DNA of 64,000 nucleotides from Sphingomonas hankookensis (GCF_001619955.1 NZ_LQQO01000003.1:62001-126000), one strand, 5' to 3'; numbered from the stretch's first letter, positions 26,762-35,610 are shown. Made by a program: numbers and translations. The notes: generated by a model from the letters alone, not told the origin.

Positions 26762-27070
26762 GTTGTCAGAGGCTTCCCTTGTCGGTGCCGGTGTGGACCG
26801 GTCGAACCTTCCTGCGCTGCTAGCCGATCCGCGCGCCGTTCCGCAACTGCGAACAACAATTTCGCCACGATCCGATGCTAATGTCGGATGATCCGATCTG
26901 GGATTCCAAGAATCATGCATTAACCATTTGGTTACCATGACTGTTGCAGAGAGGTTGCGGAACGATTGCGGTCCTGCTGACACTATTGGCTGCGACGATC
27001 CCGCATATGACAACCCTTTCGTAAGCACTTCGTCCTACAACTTGGCAGGTCAGCCAATTTGGGGAACGTC
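26762..27070. promoter_or_regulatory. Divergent promoter region with TAACCA-TT-TGGTTA palindrome
   Basis: This 309-base gene-free stretch separates the sugar transferase (minus) from the PilZ gene (plus). It carries TAACCA-TT-TGGTTA at 26921-26934, flanked by further AT-rich sequence, and a TCGGATGATCCGA palindrome at 26884-26896. The first resembles TTAACCAT-type half-sites of the alphaproteobacterial cell-cycle regulator CtrA; that is a guess. No other gene is visible. Confidence 0.4.
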
Positions 27071-27538
27071 GTGCCGCAACCCGCTCAGTCCGTTACCGCG
27101 TCCAATACCGATCGTCGTGTCCACGAACGCGTCGGTATCCAGCGTTCCGCCGTGCTGCGGATCGATTCGCAGCGCTCGACCCCGGTCACGCTGGTCGATC
27201 TGACCCGCGACGGCTGCCTGATCGAAACCGATGCGGTCCTGACCGCCGACCAGCGGATCGAGCTGGGCCTGGCCGGGATCGGCACGGTCACTGCGCGCGT
27301 CGTGCGTTCCAGCACGGTCGGCTATGGCTGCGAGTTCCTGGCGCGGCTGCCCTCCGGCGCGGTGACCGATGCCAGTCGCGGCAACGTCGTCCGGCTGGAG
27401 CAGCTGCTCGTCGGCGCCGACAATCCGATCCCACGCGGGGCGAAGCTGCCGCCCCGGCAGCAGGTCGCGGCGGTGGCCGCCATCGGCGTCGTCGGCTGGG
27501 CGGTGGTCGGCGCGGTGGCGGTACTGCTGCTGCGCTGA
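27071..27538 (+). CDS. PilZ-domain protein with C-terminal membrane helix
   Basis: About 155 residues from a GTG at 27071, preceded by GGGGAA 6 bases upstream; a TTG at 27059 is the alternative. The PilZ signature is present: RRVHERVGIQ supplies the RxxxR element and LVDLTRDGCLIET the (D/N)xSxxG element with Thr for Ser. A C-terminal hydrophobic helix (AAVAAIGVVGWAVVGAVAVLLL) would anchor it in the inner membrane. Its site between the initiating transferase and the uronic-acid genes suggests cyclic-di-GMP control of EPS synthesis (inference). Confidence 0.82.
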   Translation: MPQPAQSVTASNTDRRVHERVGIQRSAVLRIDSQRSTPVTLVDLTRDGCLIETDAVLTADQRIELGLAGIGTVTARVVRSSTVGYGCEFLARLPSGAVTDASRGNVVRLEQLLVGADNPIPRGAKLPPRQQVAAVAAIGVVGWAVVGAVAVLLLR

Positions 27539-27602
27539 CGCCGTTGCATCCTGTCCCGCGGACAGGCAATCGGTCGTCTTTGCCTTGGGAATCTGACGCT
27601 CC

Positions 27603-28583
27603 ATGAACGGACCCGTCCTCGTCACCGGTGCGGCCGGCTTTGTCGGCCACGCGACGGCACACCGGTTGCTCGACCGGGGGGAGCGGGTCGTCGGCATCGA
27701 TATCGTCAACGACTATTATGATCCGGCGCTCAAGGACGCCCGTCTCGCCACGCTGACCGCGCGCGACGGCTTTACCTTCCATCGTGGCGATATCGTCGAG
27801 CCGGGCCTGATCGCGCGGCTGATCGCCGACCACGGTGTGACCCGCGTCGTCCATCTCGCGGCGCAGGCCGGCGTGCGGTACAGCATCGACAATCCCTTCG
27901 CCTATCAGCACGCCAATCTCGCCGGCCATCTGGCGGTGCTGGAGGCGTGCCGTCATGCGCCGGGGTTCGTCCATCTGGTCTATGCCTCGTCCAGCTCGGT
28001 CTATGGCGAACGGGAGATGGGCGAACGCGGCTTTTCGGAAAGCGACGCGGCGGTGGCGCCGGTCTCGCTCTATGCCGCGACCAAGCGGTCATGCGAGTTG
28101 ATGAGCGCCGCCTATGCCAAGCTCTACCGCTTTCCGCAGACGGGCCTGCGCTTCTTTACCGTCTATGGCCCGTGGGGCCGGCCCGACATGGCCTATTTCT
28201 CGTTCACTGACCGCATTTTGCGCGGGGAACCGATCGAGGTATTCAACGAAGGCCGCATGGCGCGCGACTTCACCTATATCGACGACATCGTCGACGGGGT
28301 GGTGGGTGCGCTGGACCATGTGCCGGAGCGGGGGGAGCACCGGCTGCTCAACATCGGCGACAGCCATCCCGTATCGCTGATGGAAATGATCGCGACGCTC
28401 GAATCGGCGCTGGGTCGCGAGGCGGTGAAGCAGATGCGGCCGATGCAGCCCGGCGACGTGCCGGTCACCTTCGCCGACGTGTCGCGGCTCCATGCGCTGA
28501 CCGGCTATCGGCCGAAGGTGATGCTGGCCGAGGGCCTTACCCGCTTCGTCGCGTGGTATCGCGACTATTACCGGGTCGGCTGA
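27603..28583 (+). CDS. NAD-dependent sugar epimerase, UDP-glucuronate 4-epimerase-like
   Basis: 326 residues, extended short-chain dehydrogenase. The nucleotide site is VTGAAGFVGHATAHRLLDRG, catalytic YxxxK is SLYAATKRSCE, and the NDYYDPALKDARL, HLAAQAGVRYSIDNPFAY and FTVYGPWGRPDMAYF segments are typical of the UDP-glucuronate/galacturonate epimerase group. It converts UDP-glucuronate (from the Ugd product at 30894) to UDP-galacturonate, or a related UDP-hexose. It lies 64 bases after the PilZ gene and its 3' end overlaps the convergent dapE by 16 bases. Confidence 0.85.
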   Translation: MNGPVLVTGAAGFVGHATAHRLLDRGERVVGIDIVNDYYDPALKDARLATLTARDGFTFHRGDIVEPGLIARLIADHGVTRVVHLAAQAGVRYSIDNPFAYQHANLAGHLAVLEACRHAPGFVHLVYASSSSVYGEREMGERGFSESDAAVAPVSLYAATKRSCELMSAAYAKLYRFPQTGLRFFTVYGPWGRPDMAYFSFTDRILRGEPIEVFNEGRMARDFTYIDDIVDGVVGALDHVPERGEHRLLNIGDSHPVSLMEMIATLESALGREAVKQMRPMQPGDVPVTFADVSRLHALTGYRPKVMLAEGLTRFVAWYRDYYRVG

Positions 28584-29734
28584 GTCGCCAATCCGGCCAG
28601 CGCGATGTCGGCATAGATCGCCACCAGCGCCCGCAAGTCGTCGACCGCCACCGCCTCGTCCACCTTGTGCATCGTCGCGTTGAGTAGCCCGAACTCGACC
28701 GTCGGGCATAGCCGCGACAGGAACCGCGCGTCCGACGTGCCGCCGGTGGTCGACAGTTCGGGCGTCAGCCCGGTGTGACGCTCGATCGCCGCCGATACCA
28801 GCGCCGAAAATGCGCCGGGCTGGGTCAGGAACGCCTCGCCTGAAATCCGGCCCTCGACTCGTGCTTCGGGCGCATGGGCGTGGACGATCGCGGTGATGCG
28901 TTCGACCAGCTCGTCGCCGCGATGCTCGTCATTGAAGCGGATCGACAGGCGCGCGGCGGCGTGGCCGGGAATGACGTTGGTCGCGGGATTGCCGACGGTG
29001 ATGTCGGTCACCTCGATATTCGATGGCTGGAACCATGCATTGCCGGTGTCGAGCGTCACCGCCTCGATCGCGCCGAGCGCCGCGACCAGCTTCGGGATCG
29101 GATTGTCGGCCAGGTGCGGATAGGCGACATGCCCCTGCCGTCCGGGCACGTCGATCCAGATATTGACCGACCCGCGCCGCCCGATCTTGACCATGTCGCC
29201 CAGCCGCTGCTGCGAGGTGGGTTCGCCGACCAGGCACAGGTCGGGGGCGATGCCGCGTGCCGCCATCCGGTCGATCAGCGCGCGGGTGCCGTACACCGCC
29301 GGCCCTTCCTCGTCGCCGGTGATGATCAGGCTGATCGTGCCCGCATCGGCCGGCACCCGTTCGGCGGCAGCGACGAAGGCGGCGACCGCGCCCTTCATGT
29401 CGACCGCGCCGCGCCCGAACAACAGACCGTGGCGCTGTTCGGGGGCGAAGGGCGGGCTGGCCCAGCCGGGACCGGGGGCGACGACATCGACATGGCCGGC
29501 AAAGGCGACATGCCGTCCGCCGCTGCCCCGCACCGCCAGCAGGTTTTCGACCGGGCCGTCGGGCGCCTCGCCGGTCACGAACCGGTCGACCACGAAGCCC
29601 AGCGGCACCAGCGCAGCCCCCAGCAGGTCGAACACGGCGCCCTGCGCCGGGGTCACGCTGTCGCACGCGATCAACCGTGCCGCCAGATCCACGACATCCA
29701 CCACCGGCTCCGACCCTTTTCCCGCGCTGTGCAT
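28568..29734 (-). CDS. dapE: Succinyl-diaminopimelate desuccinylase
   Basis: 388 residues, M20 metallopeptidase family; makes LL-diaminopimelate in lysine/peptidoglycan synthesis. Motifs: FAGHVDVVAPG (metal His and Asp), GRGAVDMKGAVAAFV (bridging Asp), ITGDEEGPAVYGT (catalytic Glu-Glu), and HKVDEAVAV near the C-terminus. The ATG at 29734 lacks a good ribosome site; a GTG about 10 codons in, with GGAG just before it, is a good alternative. A longer open frame to 30853 is antisense to the phytase-like gene. A housekeeping gene placed inside the EPS locus. Confidence 0.93.
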   Translation of the reverse strand: MHSAGKGSEPVVDVVDLAARLIACDSVTPAQGAVFDLLGAALVPLGFVVDRFVTGEAPDGPVENLLAVRGSGGRHVAFAGHVDVVAPGPGWASPPFAPEQRHGLLFGRGAVDMKGAVAAFVAAAERVPADAGTISLIITGDEEGPAVYGTRALIDRMAARGIAPDLCLVGEPTSQQRLGDMVKIGRRGSVNIWIDVPGRQGHVAYPHLADNPIPKLVAALGAIEAVTLDTGNAWFQPSNIEVTDITVGNPATNVIPGHAAARLSIRFNDEHRGDELVERITAIVHAHAPEARVEGRISGEAFLTQPGAFSALVSAAIERHTGLTPELSTTGGTSDARFLSRLCPTVEFGLLNATMHKVDEAVAVDDLRALVAIYADIALAGLATQPTR

Positions 29735-29803
29735 GGCCGGCGCTGTATCGCAATTGCGGAAAATGGCTAGGTGGGCGGCGGTGCGATCGGTTAAGGCGCG
29801 CGG

Positions 29804-30775
29804 ATGTTGCGTGTCCTCCTGGTCTGTCTTGCCGTGCTGCTGCTGGTGCCCACCTGGGCGGGCAGCGAGCGGTTGCCGCTCTATCGCGGGACGCCGGTCA
29901 TCCACAGCAAGCCCGTCGCGCTGTTTCCGGGCGATCCCAAGCGGGTGAAGAACGGCGTGCTGACCTATCTCGGCGGGGTCGAGCTGACCTCGCCCGACCC
30001 GGCGTTCGGCGGTTTTTCGGCGCTGCACGTATCGGGCGATCGGTTCCGCCTGCTGTCGGACGGCGGCGCGCTGCTGCAATTCCGCATGGGCGCCGACTGG
30101 CAGGTCCGCGACCCGCATGTCACCGAACTGGCCGGGCCGGGCACCGGCTGGGAAAAGCGCGACCGCGACACGGAATCGCTCGCCATGCTGCCGAACGGCG
30201 ACATGCTGGTCGGCTATGAACGCCATAACCAGGTCTGGCGCTTCGACCGCAACCTGCGCCCCGTCGCCCACGCCGCCCCGTCGCTGATGAAGCCATGGTC
30301 GGACAATAGCGGCGCCGAGGCGATGGCCCATATGCCCGACGGGTCGACCATCGTGATGAGCGAGGCGTATCTCTGGCCCCGCCGCTGGGGGTTCGTCGCG
30401 CTGCGCTATCCCGGAGGCGATCCGACCGTAGCGGGGGCGAAGCCCCGCGTGTTCCACTATTATCCGCCCCTGCATTATGCGGTGTCCGATGCGGCGGCGC
30501 TGCCCGACGGCCGGCTGCTGGTGCTGACCCGCAGCGCCAATATCCGCGATTTCTTCACCGCGCGGTTGCAGGTCGCCGATGTCCGCAACCTGAAGCATCA
30601 CGAAGGGGTCAAGGGAAAGACCGTCGCGATGTTCGAAGGTCCCGTGCTGCACGACAATTTCGAAGGGATCGCGCTCACCCGCGAAGGCGACCGCCTGATC
30701 CTGTGGATGGTGTCGGACGATAACCAGTCGCTGTTCCAGCGCACCTATCTGCTGAAGTTCGCTGTCGCCTATTGA
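29804..30775 (+). CDS. Secreted esterase-like/phytase-like beta-propeller protein
   Basis: 323 residues with a clear signal peptide (LRVLLVCLAVLLLVPTWAGS). The body matches the family annotated as esterase-like activity of phytase: FGGFSALHVSGDRFRLLSDGG, the EKRDRDTESLAMLPNGDMLVG strand pair, NSGAEAMAHMPDG and HDNFEGIALTREGD. Expected to be a periplasmic six-bladed propeller; its substrate is unknown. Divergent from dapE (69 bases between starts) and about 120 bases upstream of ugd. No direct link to EPS is evident. Confidence 0.85.
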   Translation: MLRVLLVCLAVLLLVPTWAGSERLPLYRGTPVIHSKPVALFPGDPKRVKNGVLTYLGGVELTSPDPAFGGFSALHVSGDRFRLLSDGGALLQFRMGADWQVRDPHVTELAGPGTGWEKRDRDTESLAMLPNGDMLVGYERHNQVWRFDRNLRPVAHAAPSLMKPWSDNSGAEAMAHMPDGSTIVMSEAYLWPRRWGFVALRYPGGDPTVAGAKPRVFHYYPPLHYAVSDAAALPDGRLLVLTRSANIRDFFTARLQVADVRNLKHHEGVKGKTVAMFEGPVLHDNFEGIALTREGDRLILWMVSDDNQSLFQRTYLLKFAVAY

Positions 30776-30893
30776 GCGAGCGGACTGGCGCGAACCGCGC
30801 CGGCGCCTTATGCTGTATTGCAGCAAGAGGTGTCGCGCGACGTTGCGCAGCACCTGACGGACGCGGCGCGGCCGGATAACGGGGATGGTTCGA

Positions 30894-32060
30894 ATGAAGA
30901 TCGCGGTTTTTGGGCTGGGCTATGTCGGCATGTCGAACGCGGTGCTGCTGGCGCAGCATAACGATGTCGTGGCGGTCGATATTTCGGAAGATCGCGTCGC
31001 GCTGGTCAACGACCGCAAGTCGCCGATCATCGATGCCGAGCTGGAAAACTTCCTGTCCGAGCGCGAACTGCAGCTGACCGCGACCACCGATGCCGCCACT
31101 GCACTCGCCGGGGCGGACTATGTCATCGTCGCCACCCCGACCAATTACGATGTGCAGACCGACAAGTTCAACACCGGCTCGGTCGAGGCGGTGATCAAGC
31201 TGGCGGTCGAGCATGCCCCGGCGGCGACGGTCATCATCAAGTCGACGATTCCGGTTGGCTTCGTCGACGACGTGCGCCAGCGGCTGAACGCGCCGAACGT
31301 CGTGTTCAGCCCCGAATTCCTGCGCGAGGGCCGGGCGCTCTACGACAATCTCCACCCGTCGCGGATCATCGTCGGCGAACGTTCGGAGCGCGCGCGAATC
31401 TTCGCCGACCTGCTGCTGCAGGGCGCGGAGAAGAAGGATGCGCCCATCCTGTTCACCGACAGCCGCGAGGCGGAGGCGATCAAGCTGTTCGCCAACACCT
31501 ATCTCGCGATGCGGGTCGCCTTCTTCAACGAACTCGACAGCTATGCCATCGCCGGCGGCATGGACACGAAGCAGATCATCGAGGGCGTCGGCCTCGATCC
31601 TCGCGTCGGCATGCACTACAACAACCCCAGCTTCGGCTATGGCGGCTATTGCCTGCCCAAGGATACCAAGCAGCTACTGGCGAACTATTCCGAGGTCCCG
31701 CAGAACCTGATCCGCGCGATCGTCGACGCGAACCGCACGCGGAAAGACTTCCTGGCGGACCAGATCATCGCGCGTCGTCCGAAGAAGGTCGGGGTCTATC
31801 GCCTGACGATGAAGGCGGGGTCGGACAATTTCCGCCAGTCGTCGATCCAGGGGATCATGAAGCGGGTCAAGGCCAAGGGGATCGAGGTCGTGGTGCACGA
31901 ACCGAGCCTCGACGACGCCGACTTCTTCGGCTCGCGCGTGGTCAGGGACCTCGATGCGTTCAAGGCCGAATGCGACGTGATCATCGCCAACCGCGCCGCG
32001 CCGGAACTGGGCGATATCGGCGACCGGTTGTTCACCCGGGATATCTTCGGGTCGGATTGA
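30894..32060 (+). CDS. ugd: UDP-glucose 6-dehydrogenase
   Basis: 388 residues; oxidises UDP-glucose to UDP-glucuronate with NAD. Rossmann start [55 protein letters not shown], the dimer helix [20 protein letters not shown] (catalytic Lys), and active-site cysteine in [14 protein letters not shown]. The ATG at 30894 is preferred over 30885 because the family normally begins MKIAVFG and GGGG lies 9 bases upstream. It supplies uronic acid for the EPS and substrate for the epimerase at 27603. Confidence 0.95.
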   Translation: MKIAVFGLGYVGMSNAVLLAQHNDVVAVDISEDRVALVNDRKSPIIDAELENFLSERELQLTATTDAATALAGADYVIVATPTNYDVQTDKFNTGSVEAVIKLAVEHAPAATVIIKSTIPVGFVDDVRQRLNAPNVVFSPEFLREGRALYDNLHPSRIIVGERSERARIFADLLLQGAEKKDAPILFTDSREAEAIKLFANTYLAMRVAFFNELDSYAIAGGMDTKQIIEGVGLDPRVGMHYNNPSFGYGGYCLPKDTKQLLANYSEVPQNLIRAIVDANRTRKDFLADQIIARRPKKVGVYRLTMKAGSDNFRQSSIQGIMKRVKAKGIEVVVHEPSLDDADFFGSRVVRDLDAFKAECDVIIANRAAPELGDIGDRLFTRDIFGSD

Positions 32061-32096
32061 GGCGGGGGCTGGGGCTGGACGGACTGGCTATTTCGC

Positions 32097-32175
32097 CACC
32101 CCGGCCTTGATCCGGGGTCCCGCTTCTTTTGCTGCCGTCGAAGAAGAAGCGGGACCCCGGGTCAAGCCCGGGGTG
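32097..32175. repeat. Dispersed palindromic repeat, copy 1
   Basis: CACCCCGGCCTTGATCCGGG followed by GTCCCGCTTCTT, a short spacer, then the near inverted copy AAGAAGCGGGACCCCGG and TCAAGCCCGGGGTG. The same element recurs at 35611-35688. Such elements are very common between genes in sphingomonads. Confidence 0.85.
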
Positions 32176-32229
32176 ACGTTGGGGCAGGCCCAGGCCTCCT
32201 TCGCGTCAGCGCGATCTTGCGGCCCCCGG

Positions 32230-32724
32230 CTACGACTCCCCCAACACCGCCGCCAGCGCGCCGATGTCCCGGTGCGAAAACACCGCGACCCCGTGCTGCC
32301 GTAACAGCGCCGCCGTCACCCCCGCGCCATCGATTCGCCGCCCGCTGAAACTGCCGTCATAGATGAAGCCGCTGCCGCAGGACGGGCTGCCATCGGTCAG
32401 CAGTGCATAACGGCAATCGTGGCGCATCGCCTGGTCCAGCGCGATTCGCGCACCTGCCAGAAAGGCAGCGGTCACATCCGCCCCGCCGATCTCGATGATG
32501 CGAGCGTCGCCGCCCAGTACCGCCGCGCCGTCCCGGCCCTCCGCAATTTCCGCCGGTGGCCGGGGCGTCGGCAATCCGGCCATGACCTCCGGACACACCG
32601 ACACGGTGCGGCCCTGCGCCACCCAGCGGTCGAGCAGCGTGTCCTCCAGCGTCTTGGCCGATCCGTCATACCGCACCGGTCGACCGAGCAGGCAGGCGCT
32701 GACCAGGATCTTTGACACCGTCAT
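32230..32724 (-). CDS. DUF523 family protein
   Basis: 164 residues. The N-terminal SKILVSACLLGRPVRYDG and SVCPEVMAGLPTPRPPAEI, with the later TDGSPSCGSGFIYDG, are the conserved cysteine-bearing segments of DUF523 (YbbK-like). Biochemical function is not established; the family is often linked with tRNA thiolation or 2-thiouracil metabolism. The ATG at 32724 overlaps the stop of the Nudix gene as ATGA, so the two are co-translated. Confidence 0.88.
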   Translation of the reverse strand: MTVSKILVSACLLGRPVRYDGSAKTLEDTLLDRWVAQGRTVSVCPEVMAGLPTPRPPAEIAEGRDGAAVLGGDARIIEIGGADVTAAFLAGARIALDQAMRHDCRYALLTDGSPSCGSGFIYDGSFSGRRIDGAGVTAALLRQHGVAVFSHRDIGALAAVLGES

Positions 32725-33137
32725 GCGCTTGTCGTCAGCCTCGCGAAGATCGGCAGGACGTGATCGCGGGTGAGCGGCGCGAGCGGCATCGTTTCCGCTG
32801 CCGCCCGGTCGACCCACAAGGCTTCCTCGATCTCCAGCCGGGGGGCGGGATCATCGGTACTGCGGACATGGAACAGCTCGGCATGGACCATCCGTCCCGC
32901 CTCGTTTGCTGCCGGCGCTGCGAAGTGGCCGAGAAAGGCCACGGCGGCACGGTCGACGACGAGGTCCAGTTCCTCGTGCAATTCGCGGCACAGCGCGTCG
33001 ACCGGCTGTTCCCCGGTCTCGATCTTGCCACCGGCCTGCATGAACCAGCGAGTGCCGGCCTTGCGGACGAGCAGCATACGCCCGTTTCCGTCTTCAATCA
33101 GGGCGGCGGCGATGCGGATCATGTCGGGGTCGGCCAT
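32721..33137 (-). CDS. Nudix hydrolase
   Basis: 138 residues. The Nudix box reads G-KIETG-E-QPVDALC-REL-H-EEL-DL at about residues 37-60, with the usual Gly of EExG replaced by Asp, which is tolerated in some members. It probably removes a nucleoside diphosphate derivative; the substrate is not predictable. The start is the first family-like Met at 33137; the longer frame to 33281 is unsupported. Forms a two-gene operon with the DUF523 gene. Confidence 0.87.
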   Translation of the reverse strand: MADPDMIRIAAALIEDGNGRMLLVRKAGTRWFMQAGGKIETGEQPVDALCRELHEELDLVVDRAAVAFLGHFAAPAANEAGRMVHAELFHVRSTDDPAPRLEIEEALWVDRAAAETMPLAPLTRDHVLPIFARLTTSA

Positions 33138-33303
33138 GGTCCGATTCTGATACCGGCGAATCGCGACCGCAAGCGCGATCGTGCCCGGAGCGGGAGCCTC
33201 GGAGAAACCGACTCCGTCAGCTCCGGCTTTCCGACGCTCGACCGGTCGAGCGACATCATCCGGCCCAACTTCGGCAGCCAATCTCGACGAACGCCACGCA
33301 CGA

Positions 33304-33341
33304 CAAAACCCGCCGGGTCGCTGCGCAGCGCCCCGGCGGGT
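33304..33341 (-). terminator. Intrinsic terminator downstream of rpmB
   Basis: On the minus strand ACCCGCCGGG (outer arm) with an inner CGCTGC/GCAGCG arm gives a long GC hairpin followed directly by TTTTG. It lies 27 bases after the rpmB stop. Confidence 0.85.
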
Positions 33342-33367
33342 CCGTCATCTTAACCGGCGTGACCGAA

Positions 33368-33667
33368 TCAGGCGGCGGCGGTTGCCGCTGCGGCCTTCTT
33401 CTTCACGTCGCGCTTCAGGCGGCGGGCACGCAGCGACAGGTCGTCGTCGCTGGTCTTCAGCAGCCAGTTGTCGAGGCCGCCGACATGCTCGACCGAACGC
33501 AGGCCGTGGGTCGACACGCGCAGGCGGATCGAGCGCTCCAGCGCTTCCGACATCAGCGTGACGTTCTGCAGGTTCGGCAGGAACGTGCGCTTGGTCTTGT
33601 TGTTGGCGTGGGAAACATTGTGACCCACCTGCCGGCCCTTGCCGGTCAGCTCGCAGATGCGCGACAT
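33368..33667 (-). CDS. rpmB: 50S ribosomal protein L28
   Basis: 99 residues. Alphaproteobacterial L28: [33 protein letters not shown] and the C-terminal basic, Ala-rich tail [11 protein letters not shown]. The start is fixed by the family N-terminus. Single gene with its own terminator. Confidence 0.97.
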   Translation of the reverse strand: MSRICELTGKGRQVGHNVSHANNKTKRTFLPNLQNVTLMSEALERSIRLRVSTHGLRSVEHVGGLDNWLLKTSDDDLSLRARRLKRDVKKKAAAATAAA

Positions 33668-33830
33668 GATATGATCCTGATTCTGTGTCGGGACACATGC
33701 CCCGGAAAGACGGCGCGGATAGCGTCGAACGGTCCTCGCGTCAACCACAAGGGTGCGGGTGCAACCCGTCCGCCCACGGCTGCGTTGTTACGGCAACGAT
33801 TCGGATGATGACAAGCGTGGGAGACGGTGG

Positions 33831-34061
33831 ATGCGCGGATTTCTGGGGTTGCTGGGCGTGGTAGTCCTGATCGTCGCGGGGCTGATGGCGTTCAACTTCA
33901 TCAATATCGACCAGACGCAGCGCGCCGCCCTGCCGCAGGTGAAGGTGGAGGGCGGGCAGGCGCCCAAATTCGATGTCGAGGTCGGCAAGGTCGAGGTCGG
34001 CACGGTCAACCGTTCGGTCGAGGTCCCGGCGATCAAGGTCGAACGCCCCGCCGGCCAGTAA
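33831..34061 (+). CDS. Small membrane-anchored hypothetical protein
   Basis: 76 residues: an N-terminal membrane helix (GFLGLLGVVVLIVAGLMAF) followed by a short periplasmic segment with Val-rich strands (KFDVEVGKVEVGTVNRSVEV) ending in a proline region. ATG at 33831 with GGTGG just upstream; an open extension to 33753 looks non-coding. Comparable small proteins occur upstream of tadA in related genomes (recollection, not checked). Function unknown. Confidence 0.65.
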   Translation: MRGFLGLLGVVVLIVAGLMAFNFINIDQTQRAALPQVKVEGGQAPKFDVEVGKVEVGTVNRSVEVPAIKVERPAGQ

Positions 34062-34101
34062 CGGCTGGCTGCCGCCGCGCGGCGCTGGCATGGGGACGGG
34101 C

Positions 34102-34554
34102 ATGTTCGACGCCACCCCGATGCGCCAGGCACTCGCCGCCGCCCGCGCCGCCGCCGATTCGGGCGAAGTGCCGGTCGGCGCGGTGGTGATGCAGGCGGGA
34201 CGGGTCATCGCGACCGCCGCCAATGCCCCGCGCGCGCTCGCCGACCCCACCGCCCATGCCGAAATCCTCGCGATTCGCGCGGCGGCGCAGGCACTGGGCC
34301 GCGACCGGCTGGAGGATTGCGACCTATGGGTGACGTTGGAGCCGTGCGCGATGTGCGCCGGCGCCATCGCCCATGCCCGCATCGCCCGGCTCTATTATGG
34401 CGCGTCCGATCCCAAGGGCGGAGCGGTCGAACATGGCCCGCGCTTTTTCACGCAGCCGACCTGCCACCATCGTCCCGACATCTATCCGGGCATCGCCGAG
34501 GCCGAATCGGCAGCGCTGCTGCGCGACTTCTTCGCCGACCGCCGCGGGATTTGA
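34102..34554 (+). CDS. tadA: tRNA-specific adenosine deaminase
   Basis: 150 residues; deaminates A34 of tRNA-Arg(ACG) to inosine. Zinc/catalytic motifs: TAHAEILAIR (His and catalytic Glu) and LEPCAMCAGAIAHARI (two Cys). The C-terminal GAVEHGPRFF and CHHRPDIYPG match bacterial TadA. The ATG at 34102 (GGGGACGGGC upstream) is preferred over 34090. A single copy of this essential gene is expected. Confidence 0.94.
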   Translation: MFDATPMRQALAAARAAADSGEVPVGAVVMQAGRVIATAANAPRALADPTAHAEILAIRAAAQALGRDRLEDCDLWVTLEPCAMCAGAIAHARIARLYYGASDPKGGAVEHGPRFFTQPTCHHRPDIYPGIAEAESAALLRDFFADRRGI

Positions 34555-34559
34555 CCGCA

Positions 34560-34591
34560 CGATATACGGATCATATATGGTTCGTATATCG
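34560..34591 (+). promoter_or_regulatory. Perfect inverted repeat, probable operator of the ParD-like gene
   Basis: CGATATACG (34560-34568) and CGTATATCG (34583-34591) are perfect 9-bp arms separated by 14 bases, AT-rich inside a GC-rich region. The right arm abuts the GGGAGG ribosome site of the gene at 34603. The inner ATCATATATGGTT could hold a -10 element, so binding here would block transcription or translation. Confidence 0.7.
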
Positions 34592-34602
34592 GGAGGACGG
34601 CC

Positions 34603-34809
34603 ATGGGTATCGTGAAGATCGACGACGCGCTGCACGAGGAAGTGCGGCGGGCGAGCGGGGTGTTGTGCCGCTCGATCAACGCACAGGCCGAATTCTGGAT
34701 GACGATCGGCATGATCGCCGAGGCCAACCCCGACCTGTCGTTCAACGATATCGTCCGCACCCGCCTCGCCGCCGCGCAGGTCCGCGCGGTCGATGCGGTC
34801 GCCGCCTGA
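34603..34809 (+). CDS. ParD-like family protein, no toxin partner
   Basis: 68 residues, ParD-like (ribbon-helix-helix related): VKIDDALHEEVRRASGVLCRS, NAQAEFWMTIGMIAEANPDL and LSFNDIVRTRL. A strong GGAGG lies 8 bases upstream. No ParE-like toxin follows; the next gene is map, whose start overlaps its 3' end. The palindrome at 34560-34591 suggests autoregulation. In related genomes the ParD-like/map pairing is recurrent, so it may regulate map or act as a solitary antitoxin-like regulator (inference). Confidence 0.8.
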   Translation: MGIVKIDDALHEEVRRASGVLCRSINAQAEFWMTIGMIAEANPDLSFNDIVRTRLAAAQVRAVDAVAA

Positions 34810-35584
34810 CGTGGTGAAATCGCCCGCCGAACTCGAGCTGATGCGCGCCTCGGGGCGGTTGCTCGCCAGCGTGTTCGAGATGCTCGACCGGCGGAATTTC
34901 GCCGGCATGTCGACGATGGCGATCAACGGCATGGTCGAACGCTTCATCGTCGAGGACTGCGCAGCGCGCCCGGCGAGCAAGGGGCAGTACGGCTTTGCCT
35001 ATGTCCTCAACAGCTCGATCAACGACGTCGTCTGTCACGGCGTGCCCGATGCTGCGGCGATCGTGCGCGACGGCGACATCATCAACCTCGACATCACCCT
35101 GGAGAAGGACGGCTTCATCGCCGATTCGTCCAAGACCTATATGATCGGCACGGTGACGCCGCAGGCGCGGCGGCTGGTACAGGCCGCGCAGGGCGCGATG
35201 TGGGCCGGCATCGCGCAGGTCCGCCCCGGCGCCCGGCTGGGCGATATCGGCGCGGCGATCGAACGCCATGCCAAGAAGCAGGGCTACAGCGTCGTACGCG
35301 AATATTGCGGCCACGGCATCGGCCGCGAGATGCACGAGGAACCCTCGGTCCTCAATTTCGGCCGCCCCGGCACCGGCGCGGTGCTGCAGGAGGGGATGAC
35401 CTTCACCATCGAACCGATGGTCAACCAGGGGTCGCGCAAGCTGGTGCAGGAGGATGACGACTGGACCGTCGTCACCGCCGACGGGAAACTGTCCGCGCAG
35501 TTCGAACATACTGTCGCGGTGACCGCGACCGGCGTCGAGGTGCTGACGCTGCGCAGCGACGAAACGCCGCCGCGCCGGCGGTAA
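34793..35584 (+). CDS. map: Type I methionine aminopeptidase
   Basis: 263 residues if the ATG at 34793 is used; GTGs at 34811 and 34814 are as likely because the family-like sequence begins KSPAELELMR. Metal ligands are all present: NLDITLEKDGFIADSS (two Asp), GHGIGREMHEEP (His), FTIEPMVN (Glu) and AQFEHTVAV (Glu). It removes N-terminal Met from nascent proteins. It overlaps the ParD-like gene by 17 bases if the ATG is right, which suggests co-translation. It may be a second, non-essential map copy. Confidence 0.92.
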   Translation: MRSPPDVVKSPAELELMRASGRLLASVFEMLDRRNFAGMSTMAINGMVERFIVEDCAARPASKGQYGFAYVLNSSINDVVCHGVPDAAAIVRDGDIINLDITLEKDGFIADSSKTYMIGTVTPQARRLVQAAQGAMWAGIAQVRPGARLGDIGAAIERHAKKQGYSVVREYCGHGIGREMHEEPSVLNFGRPGTGAVLQEGMTFTIEPMVNQGSRKLVQEDDDWTVVTADGKLSAQFEHTVAVTATGVEVLTLRSDETPPRRR

Positions 35585-35610
35585 TGGGCAGCCATAACCG
35601 TAGACAAGTC

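Noticed and set aside
28568..30853. A 761-residue minus-strand open frame including dapE
   Set aside because: Only the part downstream of 29734 is DapE; the rest is antisense to the phytase-like gene with no matching domain.
30885..30893. Upstream ATG of ugd at 30885
   Set aside because: It has GGGG directly against it, and the next ATG gives the family N-terminus with better ribosome spacing.
3311..32060. A canonical gellan/welan/diutan cluster
   Set aside because: No rmlABCD, gelQ/K/L or lyase genes are seen; shared parts (sugar transferase, OPX, co-polymerase, AtrD/B-like pair) are common to many EPS loci, so naming the polymer is not supported.
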